A DNA stretch of 32,286 bases from an uncultured Corynebacterium sp. (GCF_902489365.1 NZ_CABTZR010000024.1:1-32286), one strand, 5' to 3'. Shown: positions 22,085-30,524, counted from the first letter of the stretch. Numbers and translations are program-made. Notes: a model not told the origin generated them from the letters alone.

Positions 22085-23137
22085 ATGAGCGAGAACACGT
22101 ATGCTGCCGCCGGCGTCAACATTGAGGAAGGCGACCGCGCAGTTGAGCTAATCACCCCGCATGCCAAGCGTGCCTCCCGCCCAGAGGTCATGGGCGGGCT
22201 CGGCGGTTTCGCAGGCCTGTTTAAGTTGGGCGAGTACAAGGAGCCGGTCCTCGCGGCCGGGTCAGACGGTGTGGGAACCAAGCTGGCCGTGGCTCAGGCC
22301 ATGGATAAGCACGACACCATCGGCATCGATCTGGTTGCTATGTGCGTGGATGACCTCGTCGTGTGCGGCGCCGAGCCGCTCTTCCTCCAGGACTACATCG
22401 CCGTGGGCGAGGTTGTTCCGGAAAAGGTCGCGGACATTGTCAAGGGCATCGCCGAGGGCTGCGTGCAGGCAGGTGCAGCGCTACTGGGCGGCGAGACCGC
22501 TGAGCACCCAGGCGTCATGGGCAAGGATGAATACGATGTTTCCGCTACTGCGGTTGGTGTTGTAGAGGCTGATGAGTTGCTCGGCCCCGACAAGGTCCGC
22601 GATGGTGACGTGCTCATCGCCATGAAATCCTCTGGATTGCACTCCAATGGCTATTCCTTGGCGCGCTACGTGCTGCTGGAGCAGGCCGGCCTGCCGCTCG
22701 ATGGCTACATGGAAGACCTAGGCCGCACCCTCGGTGAGGAGCTTTTGGAGCCTACCCGCATCTACGCCAAGGACTGCCTGGCGCTGGTATCTGAGTGCGC
22801 GGTGTCGACCTTCTGCCACGTCACCGGCGGTGGCCTCGCGGGCAACCTCGAGCGCGTCATCCCGGAGGGCCTGACCGCTGAGGTGAGCCGCTCGACGTGG
22901 ACTCCGGGCCAGATTTTCAAGACCATCTCCTCCGTGGGCAAGGTTGCCCTCGAGGAAATGGAGAAGACCTTCAACATGGGCGTTGGCATGATCGCCGTCG
23001 TTGCGCCGGAGGACCGCGAGCGCGCGTTGGCCATGATGACCGCCCGCCACGTTGAGGCATGGGAGCTGGGCACCGTCCGCGTCGCCGAAGAAGGCGAGCC
23101 GCGCGTCCTCATGACCGGCGAGCACCCAGGGTTCTAG
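22085..23137 (+). CDS. purM: Phosphoribosylformylglycinamidine cyclo-ligase (AIR synthetase) PurM
   Basis: The 350-residue enzyme closes the imidazole ring (FGAM to AIR), the step directly after PurSQL. It begins NTYAAAGVNIEEGDRAVELI and shows the canonical motifs SDGVGTKLAVAQ, LLGGETAEHPGVM, SGLHSNGYSLAR and FCHVTGGGLAGNLERV. AAGGA sits 11 nt before the ATG and the gene follows purF by 14 bp. Together with purS, purQ, purL and purF the window holds steps 1, 4 and 5 of the pathway. Confidence 0.97.
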   Translation: MSENTYAAAGVNIEEGDRAVELITPHAKRASRPEVMGGLGGFAGLFKLGEYKEPVLAAGSDGVGTKLAVAQAMDKHDTIGIDLVAMCVDDLVVCGAEPLFLQDYIAVGEVVPEKVADIVKGIAEGCVQAGAALLGGETAEHPGVMGKDEYDVSATAVGVVEADELLGPDKVRDGDVLIAMKSSGLHSNGYSLARYVLLEQAGLPLDGYMEDLGRTLGEELLEPTRIYAKDCLALVSECAVSTFCHVTGGGLAGNLERVIPEGLTAEVSRSTWTPGQIFKTISSVGKVALEEMEKTFNMGVGMIAVVAPEDRERALAMMTARHVEAWELGTVRVAEEGEPRVLMTGEHPGF

Positions 23138-23155
23138 GTTCTGAAGAAAAGGAAC

Positions 23156-23201
23156 AGGGCCGGAGGCGCCCCTCACTGAGAGGGGAGGCATCTCCGGCCC
23201 T
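23156..23201 (+). terminator. Strong terminator of the purF-purM operon
   Basis: AGGGCCGGAG (23156-23165) pairs perfectly with CTCCGGCCCT (23192-23201), and an inner CCCCTC/GAGGGG helix (23169-23174 with 23180-23185) extends the stem. It begins 18 bp after the purM stop and is followed by TTCGCTT. Confidence 0.75.
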
Positions 23202-23248
23202 TCGCTTACGTGCTGTGCATGTACGGAATGGGGAAGTGATTCACGCGC

Positions 23249-23476
23249 TTAGCGCTCCTCGGAATCATCCTCATCCCATTCGTCCGAGTCCCAGCGATCC
23301 GCATAGTCCTCGTAATCCGCGTACTCCGAGTATTGATCCTCGTCCTCATCGCTGGAGCGCTTGGAGTTCTGTGAGGCGAGTTCACGCTGGAGCGAATCCA
23401 GATCCATCTCGGGCGAATTGTACTTCAGCTGGCGTGCAACTTTGGTCTGCTTTGCCTTGGCGCGTCCGCGTCCCAT
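23249..23476 (-). CDS. DUF3073 family small acidic-tailed protein
   Basis: This 75-residue protein has the DUF3073 signature: a basic N-terminus MGRGRAKAKQTKVARQLKY and a strongly acidic, Tyr-rich C-terminus (DEDEDQYSEYADYEDYADRW). DUF3073 genes sit next to purM across actinobacteria (Rv0810c); the function is unknown. The split charge suggests nucleic-acid or ribosome contact, which is inference. The start at 23476 places AAGGGGG 8 nt upstream, better than the ATG two codons earlier. Confidence 0.85.
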   Translation of the reverse strand: MGRGRAKAKQTKVARQLKYNSPEMDLDSLQRELASQNSKRSSDEDEDQYSEYADYEDYADRWDSDEWDEDDSEER

Positions 23477-23664
23477 GTGCATGACCCCCTTGAGGTGTGT
23501 AGGGCGGTCCAGGGATTCTTGGCCGCCCCATCGTCTTAGTCAGATATGTGTATGTTCCTGTAAGACACCATAGCCTGTGTGACGAAAAAATTCCGAACTA
23601 CCCCCTAGCGGTGTGCTCAAAAGTGCCCCACCCTGCGGCAAATAGTCCATTGTGTAATATGCCA

Positions 23665-24726
23665 CTACTTTCCGCGCAGGCGATCCACGGCGGCACGGCC
23701 GGCCTTCGGGCCCTCATCGACGGGGATGGAATTCGGCTCGATCGATGCTGCTACCGGACCAATGGCCAGATCTCCATGGTCGAGGGCGCTGCGCTTTACT
23801 AGACCAAGCGCGATGGGGCCATACTCACAGTCCTCTACCACGGTGCCAAGCCTGCCCACGCGACGCCCACCCAACGTGATGTCCGCTCCGCTTTCTGGTT
23901 GCTCCGGGGCGGAGCCGTCGAGGTAGAGTAGCACCAGTAAACGGGGAGAGCGCCCAAGGTTTTCTACGCGCGCGACGGTCTCCTGCCCGCGGTAGCAGCC
24001 CTTGTCCAAGTGAACGAACGCGGGCTGCTCCTCGCTGCGCCGGATCCAATGCGGGACTTCGTGGGCGATAGTCTTTGTGTCGAGATCTGCGGCTAGTTCG
24101 GGCTCGCGTGCTCGCACGCGCTCGGCGGTAAAAGTCATGAGCCCAGCTAAGCTTCCGCCTTGGGCCTCCAACTCTTGCACCGCTGCGTCTAGTTTGTCCC
24201 GCGGCACGAGGATGTCCTGGCGAGGGCAGCCCGGCCAGTGCACGGGCCTTTCCACCAGGGCCGTGGAAGGTTTGTCCAGCGCTTGACCGAGGACGCTGAT
24301 GACCGCCACGTCTGCTTCCTCTACGGTGACCTGGGACCAGAACACCATGGCGGTGAGGAAATCCCGCAAAGACTCGAACTGCGCCGCCGGCACATCGAGG
24401 TAGAAGGTTTCCCCGTCGAAGGATAGATCCATGTGGTGCAGGACGTGGCCCTGAATATTGAGGTCAAGGGCGCCTGCGGAAAAGCCGGTGTCCACGTCAT
24501 CGAGCTTTTGACTCAGGAGGTTATGCAGGAAGGCCCGGGCATCGGGCCCAGAAACCGCGATGACGCGGCGGTGGGAGCGGTCGATGACGGCTGATCCTGT
24601 TTCCACCGCGCGCTGTTCGACGAGGGGGTTGCCGTAGTGCCAGGGGACCCCGGAGACATCGACGAGCGTGGTGCCCTGGAACTCAGCGGCTCCGGGCCGG
24701 GAAAGAAGTGGCGAAGAGTAACTCAC
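23665..24726 (-). CDS. YgfZ/GcvT-like folate-binding protein
   Basis: The 353-residue protein is a paralogue of the T-protein of glycine cleavage. The YgfZ signature is present as KGCYRGQETVARVENLGR, with the key Cys; in E. coli YgfZ this protein assists Fe-S cluster enzymes with tetrahydrofolate. The N-terminal GcvT-like domain shows AVIDRSHRRVIAVSGPDARA and FLHNLLSQ. The likely start is GTG 24726 (VSYSSPLLSRPG) with GAAGGGC just upstream; an ATG at 24828 would overlap the divergent pabC-like gene by more than 70 bp. The pairing with pabC, a folate gene, fits a folate link (Rv0811c and Rv0812 in M. tuberculosis). Confidence 0.88.
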   Translation of the reverse strand: MSYSSPLLSRPGAAEFQGTTLVDVSGVPWHYGNPLVEQRAVETGSAVIDRSHRRVIAVSGPDARAFLHNLLSQKLDDVDTGFSAGALDLNIQGHVLHHMDLSFDGETFYLDVPAAQFESLRDFLTAMVFWSQVTVEEADVAVISVLGQALDKPSTALVERPVHWPGCPRQDILVPRDKLDAAVQELEAQGGSLAGLMTFTAERVRAREPELAADLDTKTIAHEVPHWIRRSEEQPAFVHLDKGCYRGQETVARVENLGRSPRLLVLLYLDGSAPEQPESGADITLGGRRVGRLGTVVEDCEYGPIALGLVKRSALDHGDLAIGPVAASIEPNSIPVDEGPKAGRAAVDRLRGK

Positions 24727-24756
24727 GCCCTTCGATGGTAGGGCATAATCGGGGCT

Positions 24757-25644
24757 ATGAGCCTTCAGCGCAGAAAAGAGCCGGTCATCTACGTCGTGGA
24801 GCCGTTTGGGGGATCGGTGCGGCGCCACATGCCGAACCTACCGTTGGTCCACTGGGATGATGCCGCGGTCACGCGCGGGGACGGGATTTTTGAATCCCTT
24901 CTAGTGCGTGACGGCAAGGCGGCGAACCTTCCCCGCCACGCGGAGCGCTTCCGGCACTCCGCCCAGGCTCTGAATTTGCCGGAACCGCCGATGCACAAGT
25001 GGGAGGAAGCCACCGCGCTGGCTATCGCCGACTTTTATGGCCCCGCCGGCGCGGAGGACACGGGTGGCTCGCCGCTCGAAGCCAAGTGCACGTGGACCTA
25101 TACCCGCGGTCGGGCCTCCACCGGGGTGCCCACGGCCTGGGTCGCGGTTGAGGTAATCCCGGACGATGTGGTGGCGCAGCGCGCGAAGGGCGTCAAGGTC
25201 ATGAGTACGCCGCGTTTGTGGCAGGTGGCGGAGGAGCTGCCGGCCAAGACGTTGAACTATGCAGCAACCATGGCCACGCTGCGGCTGGCCCGCGAGCGCG
25301 GGTTTGATGATGTGATCTTTACCGACCCCGACACGGGGCAGGTCTTGGAGGGGGCTACCTCAACCGTGGTGGCGGTTAAGGGAACTAAGCTGCGCACCCC
25401 CGCGGGCAAGGGAATCCTCCCCGGCACCACGCAGGCCGCGCTGTTTGAATACGCGTCAGAACAGGGATATCGCTGCAAGGCGAAGGAGCTCAACCTGAGC
25501 TACCTCGAGGAGGCTGACTCGGTGTGGCTGGTCTCCTCGGTGCGCACAGCGGTGCGGGTGACGCGCCTCGATGACAAGAAGCTCAAGGCGCCGGCGAACG
25601 CAGAAGAAATACGCGCGCTGATCGACGCCGCCCTGGCCCGCTAG
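24757..25644 (+). CDS. pabC: 4-amino-4-deoxychorismate lyase (class IV PLP aminotransferase family)
   Basis: The 295-residue PLP enzyme releases pyruvate from aminodeoxychorismate to give p-aminobenzoate for folate. Motifs of fold-type IV enzymes are visible: RGDGIFES near residue 45, the PLP lysine Lys164 in LPAKTLNYA, and LEGATSTVVAV with the cofactor-phosphate-binding residues further on (GILPGTTQ). Branched-chain or D-amino-acid aminotransferases share this fold, so the specificity rests on gene context (adjacent YgfZ-like gene; same order as Rv0812) and is not proved by sequence. It is divergent from the YgfZ-like gene with only 30 bp between starts. Confidence 0.82.
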   Translation: MSLQRRKEPVIYVVEPFGGSVRRHMPNLPLVHWDDAAVTRGDGIFESLLVRDGKAANLPRHAERFRHSAQALNLPEPPMHKWEEATALAIADFYGPAGAEDTGGSPLEAKCTWTYTRGRASTGVPTAWVAVEVIPDDVVAQRAKGVKVMSTPRLWQVAEELPAKTLNYAATMATLRLARERGFDDVIFTDPDTGQVLEGATSTVVAVKGTKLRTPAGKGILPGTTQAALFEYASEQGYRCKAKELNLSYLEEADSVWLVSSVRTAVRVTRLDDKKLKAPANAEEIRALIDAALAR

Positions 25645-25656
25645 ACTCTCCGCATC

Positions 25657-25689
25657 GCGAGCTAGCGTCAGCTAGCTCAGCTAGCTCGC
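25657..25689. terminator. GCTAGC-rich hairpin between convergent genes
   Basis: GCGAGCTAGC (25657-25666) pairs with GCTAGCTCGC (25680-25689); the 13-nt loop itself contains the palindrome AGCTAGCT. It lies 12 bp after the pabC-like stop and 7 bp after the nitrobindin-like stop, so it is a likely bidirectional terminator. Confidence 0.6.
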
Positions 25690-25696
25690 CTGCTGA

Positions 25697-26356
25697 TTAG
25701 CCTGCCACGCGGGTGAGCTCGGCGGACATGAAGGGGCGCATCTCGCCGTCGACAAGCCGCTCATCGACCCAGCCCAAGTTGTTGTTCGGCATCAGGCCGT
25801 ACATGCGCTTGCCGGGGCCGAGGTTGGCGGGGCCTGTCTCCGTGACCATGGTGGAGGCGGACTCCAGCTGCCAGGCGCGCTCGTTGAACAGGGAGCCGTA
25901 GAAGATCTCGCTGACTCCATTGGAGGAGGTGTAGGTCATCTCAATCTCGTCCTTGAGAGAGATGCGCCAGAATCCGGATTCGCGCACGTCCGGGCCCGCC
26001 GGGTTGCCCTCGGAATCGATCTTCCAGGTGCGGGATGTGTAGGTTAGGTAGTTCTCACCGTCGTGGGCGATGATGAGCTGCTGGCCAAAGGCGTACTGTT
26101 CGCCGTCGGCGCTGTGAGCCTGGCCTTCGCCCTGCCAGACACCGACGAGGGGGAGAAGCCCTAGGAGGCCATCGTGCAGTGACGGGCCTTGGCGTAGGTT
26201 CGCCGTCTCATCCGGCAAGGGGTTATCAGCCACATCAACGGTAGGAATGTTGCGGGAGGCAGCATCCTTCCATGCTTCCGCGGCCTGGTTGACGGCTGCG
26301 TTACCATCAATCTTGGTGTTTTCCGGGTGGTTCTCATTATTCGTCTGTTCGCTCAT
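25697..26356 (-). CDS. Ferric nitrobindin-like protein (FABP/DUF1794 family)
   Basis: The 219-residue protein has a hydrophilic N-terminal extension of about 70 residues and a nitrobindin-type beta-barrel (GVWQGEGQ motif, about 80-219; FWRISLKDEIEMTYTSSNG). Nitrobindins bind ferric heme and isomerise peroxynitrite. The C-terminal heme-ligand His appears absent: the final strand reads MRPFMSAELTRV, with Phe where relatives have His. Corynebacterial members are known for this loss, so heme binding is doubtful and another small ligand is possible. ATG 26356 is chosen because the barrel and extension follow it; no strong ribosome binding site is present, perhaps a leaderless message. Corresponds in context to Rv0813c. 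Confidence 0.82.
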   Translation of the reverse strand: MSEQTNNENHPENTKIDGNAAVNQAAEAWKDAASRNIPTVDVADNPLPDETANLRQGPSLHDGLLGLLPLVGVWQGEGQAHSADGEQYAFGQQLIIAHDGENYLTYTSRTWKIDSEGNPAGPDVRESGFWRISLKDEIEMTYTSSNGVSEIFYGSLFNERAWQLESASTMVTETGPANLGPGKRMYGLMPNNNLGWVDERLVDGEMRPFMSAELTRVAG

Positions 26357-26419
26357 GCTGCCCCAGCGTAGTCGTGGTGGCATCACAGAAACCACTAGGC
26401 TCCAGTAGTCTTGGGAGTT

Positions 26420-27460
26420 ATGCGCGTTTTGCTGATCTCAAACCCGAACTCCACGAGCCAGAATTCGGCCCTTTTCCGCGAGGTTCTACCCGTTATTCGG
26501 GATGTGGAGGGGCTGCAGCTGCTGGCCCGCTTCACGCATTACCCGGGGCACGCGGAGGATATAGTGCGGGGAATGACCAGGGAAGACTTCGATGTCATCT
26601 TGGTCTTCGGGGGAGATGGCACGGTGAACGAAATTGTGAACGGGCTGTTAGGCCCCGCAGATTCCGCGGAACGTCCCAGCCCCGAGGAGATTCCGGCGCT
26701 CGCGGTGATTCCCACTGGCTCCGCCAACGTCTTCGTCCGCGCCCTCGGCTTCCCCAATACTCCCGTTGAGGCAGCCCACGTGCTGGCTCGGATGCTGGAA
26801 CGCAATACGCGCCGCACTGTGTCCTTGGGAGTGTGGAATGGCAGATGGTTCGCGGTCAACGCTGGTTTCGGATTGGATGCCGACGTGCTCGCTCGCGTGG
26901 ACCGTGCTCGGGAAATGGGCTTTTCAGCTACCCCACTCCGCTATCTGGCAGTGGCCTTTCAGGCCTATCAGCGCGCCCGCATTCGTCCACCGCGCATTAG
27001 CGTGCGTGCGCGCTCGAGTTCGGGAGACACCTTCTCGGCTGATGACGTGCCCGTCATGTTCACCTCGAACACCAACCCGTGGACTTTTCTCGGGCCGCTG
27101 CCGGTGGTAACGAATCCGCGCAACTCTTTCGACCAAGGCCTTGGCCTCTTCGGGGTGTCAGATCTCGGTGGCATTGATGGTCTTGTTGGCGTGCTCCACC
27201 TCTTTGGTGTGGATCACCGCCACTGGCTGAATAAGGTCACGGATGCTCGAACGCTGCACTTTGAGGATGCCGTCGAGGTGGATTTGGTGTGCCCGAAGCC
27301 GCACCGTTTCCAGGCAGACGGAGAATCGGAGGGTACCTTCACGGAGGTGCACCTGGAATCGGAGGCAGATGCGTTGGAAGTCTTCGCTCCTACCGATCCA
27401 GCCCCGCCCATACACCGCAACGTCCGCAGGATCTTGCGCGACCTCGTTCGAATCAATTAG
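26420..27460 (+). CDS. Diacylglycerol kinase-like lipid kinase (DAGK catalytic domain)
   Basis: The 346-residue protein has the catalytic fold of diacylglycerol/sphingosine kinases: N-terminal MRVLLISNPNSTSQNS, the nucleotide-binding motif VFGGDGTVNEIVNG at about 61-74, PTGSANVFVRALG, and VNAGFGLDADV. These enzymes phosphorylate lipid hydroxyls at the membrane, recycling diacylglycerol to phosphatidate or making PI-type precursors; substrate is not predictable. ATG 26420 is preferred; a TTG at 26411 is in frame. TAGTCT (26406-26411) just upstream could be a -10 giving a nearly leaderless message. The stop codon overlaps that of the convergent LmeA-like gene (TTAG), so no room exists for a terminator. 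Confidence 0.85.
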   Translation: MRVLLISNPNSTSQNSALFREVLPVIRDVEGLQLLARFTHYPGHAEDIVRGMTREDFDVILVFGGDGTVNEIVNGLLGPADSAERPSPEEIPALAVIPTGSANVFVRALGFPNTPVEAAHVLARMLERNTRRTVSLGVWNGRWFAVNAGFGLDADVLARVDRAREMGFSATPLRYLAVAFQAYQRARIRPPRISVRARSSSGDTFSADDVPVMFTSNTNPWTFLGPLPVVTNPRNSFDQGLGLFGVSDLGGIDGLVGVLHLFGVDHRHWLNKVTDARTLHFEDAVEVDLVCPKPHRFQADGESEGTFTEVHLESEADALEVFAPTDPAPPIHRNVRRILRDLVRIN

Positions 27461-28293
27461 TTCTGGCGCCAACTCGGCGGCGTCGTCGGTGCGCTGCCTA
27501 CCTCGTTGGCGGTGTCCTGTGCCTTTTGCGCTGCATCCTCGACGGCCTTTTCCTCCGACCCATCGATTTCGAGAGGGGAGAGCTGCGCCGTCTTCAAGGT
27601 GATGTTGCGGCGCTGCACCTCGAACGTAATGGAACCGCCGTGCAGCTTCACGGAGGTGGCCTGGGCAGGCAACGGTAGTTGACGAGTATCCAAGACCAGC
27701 CCGAACGCTTTTTTGAGGCGTTCATCATCGGTCCCGTAGACGCTCATGCGAAACTCCGGACCGACGAGGCGCAGCGTTACCGTCGCCGTGGACTTAGTGG
27801 TGTCTCCCGGCAGCGTGCCGGTGAGCTCCGCTTCGGCAGACGGGCCGCCAGTGGGGGACATGTCATCTGGGTTGGCGATGGATAGGTCCGTAATGCCCAG
27901 CAGGCGTCCGAGGGCTACTCCGTCGATGCTAATGCTGCGCGTGTAGGTGGAGACCGGAGCACCTTCCAGGTCCCCGCTGAAGAGTTGTTCGGGGCGAATG
28001 GTGATATCGCGCAGCGTCGTGGAAGCGTTGACCATCCCGAGCTTTGGCACCTCCACGTCGGAGGAATTGACCTCGAGGTAAGGAACCTCTTTGGTCAGCG
28101 CGCCGAGGGTAAAAGGAACGCCGCCGATGTACACATTGGGGCTGCTTTCCAACTGGGAACTGGCTTTCGCCTTCTGTGCCACGGTGTGCTCGGCATGCAT
28201 CGCTACCGCGGAATCCGCCAGCCATGCGGTCAGGACCACTCCCGCGACGGCGGCGAGTCGGACGACGGGGCGGCTGAGATAGATGACGGTCAC
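27457..28293 (-). CDS. LmeA-like (DUF2993) envelope lipid-binding protein
   Basis: The 278-residue protein starts with a signal or anchor segment (LSRPVVRLAAVAGVVLTAWL) and continues as a DUF2993 domain: repeated beta strands with VYIGGVPFTLGALTKEVPYL near residue 50, ISIDGVALGRLLGI, and a C-terminal charged tail. LmeA (Rv0817c) of mycobacteria is an envelope protein that binds phospholipids and is needed for mature lipomannan; the same role here is inference from family and from the neighbouring mshD, as in M. tuberculosis. GTG 28293 is chosen because upstream sequence shadows mshD. The start regions of this gene and mshD are 33 bp apart and must share promoter sequence. Confidence 0.82.
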   Translation of the reverse strand: MTVIYLSRPVVRLAAVAGVVLTAWLADSAVAMHAEHTVAQKAKASSQLESSPNVYIGGVPFTLGALTKEVPYLEVNSSDVEVPKLGMVNASTTLRDITIRPEQLFSGDLEGAPVSTYTRSISIDGVALGRLLGITDLSIANPDDMSPTGGPSAEAELTGTLPGDTTKSTATVTLRLVGPEFRMSVYGTDDERLKKAFGLVLDTRQLPLPAQATSVKLHGGSITFEVQRRNITLKTAQLSPLEIDGSEEKAVEDAAQKAQDTANEVGSAPTTPPSWRQN

Positions 28294-28326
28294 CCTTCTA
28301 TTACTACCGCACGTAAGCTGGGAAAC

Positions 28327-29241
28327 ATGAATATTGAGACCCTTGCCCTGCCGCAGAATCCGGATTTGGCACAGCGCGTGGAGGAGCTGGCTACACGCGC
28401 CGAAACGCACGATGGTTATGCGCCGTTCTCCGAGCAGTTTGTGGTCGGCCTGCGAGATGGTCGCCTTGGGCACCGCCACCTGCTTGCAATCGAAGACGGT
28501 GAGATAGCAGGCGTGGCTGCCGTCGAAGGGCAGACGGTAGAGCTTGTCGTCGACGTCGAACACCGCAGGCGCGGGGTGGGGCAGGCGCTTGTCGACGCCC
28601 TCCCGACCTCCCCCCAGATCTGGGCACACGGCAACCTCCCAGCAGCGCAAGCGTTGGCGAAGCGCAATGGGATGGACATCGTCAGGCGCTTGCTCGTGAT
28701 GGCTATTGAGGGCCGGGCCCTACGCGCGTCGGAGGAAGCGTCCGCAAAGGTTAAAGGCCTAGAGATCTGCACGTACACGGAGTCGGTCGAGCGTTTCGGG
28801 CGCGAGCACGTCGAGGCGGAGTGGTTACGAGCCAACAACGAGGCTTTTTCCTGGCACCCAGAGCAAGGTGGGTGGGACCTAGAGCGCCTACACCGTGGGA
28901 TGGAAGCCGAATGGTTCGACCCGGCCGACGTGCTCTTCCTGTGGGATTCGCATGGTGGTGCACACAGTGCCCCAACAATGGCCGGCTTTCACTGGCTGAA
29001 ATGGCATGAGGAGGACATACCAGCCTTCGGTGAGGTCTATGTTGTGGGGCTGAGCGAGGACTATCGCGGGCGCGGGCTGGGTGGGCCGTTGCTCACCGCT
29101 GGCTTGCAGCGCATGGTGGTTAAAGGTGCGGACAAGGTCATCTTGTACGTCGAGGCGGACAATGAGCCGGCAGTAAAGGCCTATGAGAAGCTCGGCTTTG
29201 GTACTGCGGAGGAGCACTGCGTCTGGGCGGAAAGTGACTAG
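28327..29241 (+). CDS. mshD: Mycothiol synthase MshD (tandem GNAT acetyltransferase)
   Basis: The 304-residue protein has two GNAT domains, about 1-140 and 150-304, typical of MshD, which acetylates Cys-GlcN-Ins to complete mycothiol, the major low-molecular-weight thiol of actinobacteria. Acetyl-CoA-binding motifs are seen as VEHRRRGVGQALVD in the N-terminal half and LSEDYRGRGLGGPLLTAGL in the C-terminal half, with WLRANNEAFSWHPEQGGW and LYVEADNEPAVKAYEKLGF as family hallmarks. ATG 28327 has GGGAAA close upstream. The gene is monocistronic; the PHO-controlled pst operon begins downstream. Confidence 0.92.
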   Translation: MNIETLALPQNPDLAQRVEELATRAETHDGYAPFSEQFVVGLRDGRLGHRHLLAIEDGEIAGVAAVEGQTVELVVDVEHRRRGVGQALVDALPTSPQIWAHGNLPAAQALAKRNGMDIVRRLLVMAIEGRALRASEEASAKVKGLEICTYTESVERFGREHVEAEWLRANNEAFSWHPEQGGWDLERLHRGMEAEWFDPADVLFLWDSHGGAHSAPTMAGFHWLKWHEEDIPAFGEVYVVGLSEDYRGRGLGGPLLTAGLQRMVVKGADKVILYVEADNEPAVKAYEKLGFGTAEEHCVWAESD

Positions 29242-29262
29242 TCTCACCTCTTTTTGGTACAA

Positions 29263-29316
29263 GTTAACCGATTGTTCACCTCTTGATCCCTGTGGGGTTA
29301 ACCCTCCGCATATAGC
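29263..29316 (+). promoter_or_regulatory. PHO-box-like repeats and -10 upstream of pstS
   Basis: GTTAACC (29263-29269) and GTTCACC (29274-29280) are spaced exactly 11 bp start to start, like the GTTCACC direct-repeat units bound by PhoP in Streptomyces. A third GTTAACC follows at 29297-29303, about two units on. TATAGC (29311-29316) is a plausible -10 with no -35, as expected for an activator-dependent promoter. This suggests PhoRS/PhoPR control of pst under phosphate limitation. Confidence 0.6.
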
Positions 29317-29414
29317 TTTACTTCCCGTGAGTTAATCGCGCTTGCCTTTGGAGAGGGTAGGGGGCGATTTCCTCGAAAAATCATTCTCTTGTATCCGTAC
29401 CGGAAAGGTTCCCC

Positions 29415-30524
29415 GTGATTCGCAACTTCAAGCGCACTGCCGCTATCTTCGGCATCGTCGCCGCCACCTCCACCGCTCTCGTCGCCTGCTCCGAGTCCAA
29501 CGAGTCTGATTCCGCCGATGGCGGCTCCGACTCCGTAGAGGTCTCCGGTGACCTCTCTGGTGAGGGCGCTTCCTCCCAGAAGTCCGCAATGTCTGTCTTC
29601 GAGAAGGCCTTCCTGAACGAGCACCCGGATGCTAACTTCTCCTACACCTCCTCCGGTTCCGGCGCTGGTGTGAAGGCTTTCAACGGTGGCACCGTTGACT
29701 TCGCTGGTTCCGACTCCGCCCTGAAGGAGGACAAGGGTGAGGTTGAGGCTGCTAAGGAGCGTTGCGATGGCAACGATGCATGGCACCTGCCGACCACCAT
29801 CGGCCCGGTTGCTATCGCCTACAACCTGGGTGACACCGAGGTCAACCTCTCTACCGACACTCTGGCCAAGATCTTCAAGGGCGAGATCACCAAGTGGAAT
29901 GATGACGCCATCAAGGCTGAGAACGAAGGCACCGACCTGCCGGACAAGAACATCACCGTTATCTTCCGCTCTGATGAGTCCGGTACCTCCGACAACTTCC
30001 AGAAGTTCCTGACCGCCGCTACCGGCAACTGGGACAGCGAGGGCAAGCAGTTCCCGGATGCTGTTGGTGAGGGCGCTAACGGTTCCTCCGGTGTGGCTGA
30101 CCAGGTCGCTTCCATCGAGGGTGCTATCACCTACGTTGAGGCTGGCTACGCTCACCAGAAGGAAGCCGATGGCGTCAAGATTGCCAAGATTGACTTCGGC
30201 AACGGCCCGGTTGAGCTCAACGCTGAGTCCGTCGGTGTTGCTCTGGACCACCTTGCTTTCAAGGACACCGACTCCGAGCACAACATGGTTGTTGACTCCG
30301 ACAAGCTCTTCGCTTCCAACGACGAGGGCGCATACCCGCTCATCCTGACCACCTACAACATCGTCTGCTCTGCTGGCTACGATGAGGAAACCTCCGCTCT
30401 GGTGAAGGCATTCTTCAACACCGTGCTGGACAACCAGAACGACGAGCTGGAGAACGCAGGCTTCATTCCGGTTGCTGGTGACCACCTCGAGCGCCTGAAG
30501 GCAGCTGTTGAGGCTATCCAGTAA
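29415..30524 (+). CDS. pstS: Phosphate ABC transporter substrate-binding lipoprotein PstS
   Basis: The 369-residue protein begins at a GTG with GGAAAGG 6 nt upstream. It has a lipoprotein signal peptide with lipobox ALVAC (lipidated Cys25). The mature part is a PstS-type phosphate-binding protein: GEGASSQKSAMSVFEKAF, FSYTSSGSGAGVKAFNGGTV, DFAGSDSALK, and RSDESGTSDNFQKFL, which supply the Ser/Thr/Arg/Asp phosphate contacts. It is the high-affinity receptor of the PstSCAB transporter. An intergenic hairpin between pstS and pstC could raise its level over the membrane subunits. Confidence 0.96.
   Translation: MIRNFKRTAAIFGIVAATSTALVACSESNESDSADGGSDSVEVSGDLSGEGASSQKSAMSVFEKAFLNEHPDANFSYTSSGSGAGVKAFNGGTVDFAGSDSALKEDKGEVEAAKERCDGNDAWHLPTTIGPVAIAYNLGDTEVNLSTDTLAKIFKGEITKWNDDAIKAENEGTDLPDKNITVIFRSDESGTSDNFQKFLTAATGNWDSEGKQFPDAVGEGANGSSGVADQVASIEGAITYVEAGYAHQKEADGVKIAKIDFGNGPVELNAESVGVALDHLAFKDTDSEHNMVVDSDKLFASNDEGAYPLILTTYNIVCSAGYDEETSALVKAFFNTVLDNQNDELENAGFIPVAGDHLERLKAAVEAIQ

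Noticed and set aside
29298..30485. 395-codon minus-strand open frame opposite pstS
   Set aside because: pstS is clear on the plus strand with lipobox and phosphate-binding motifs; the antisense frame is a codon-bias shadow with no ribosome binding site or known motif.
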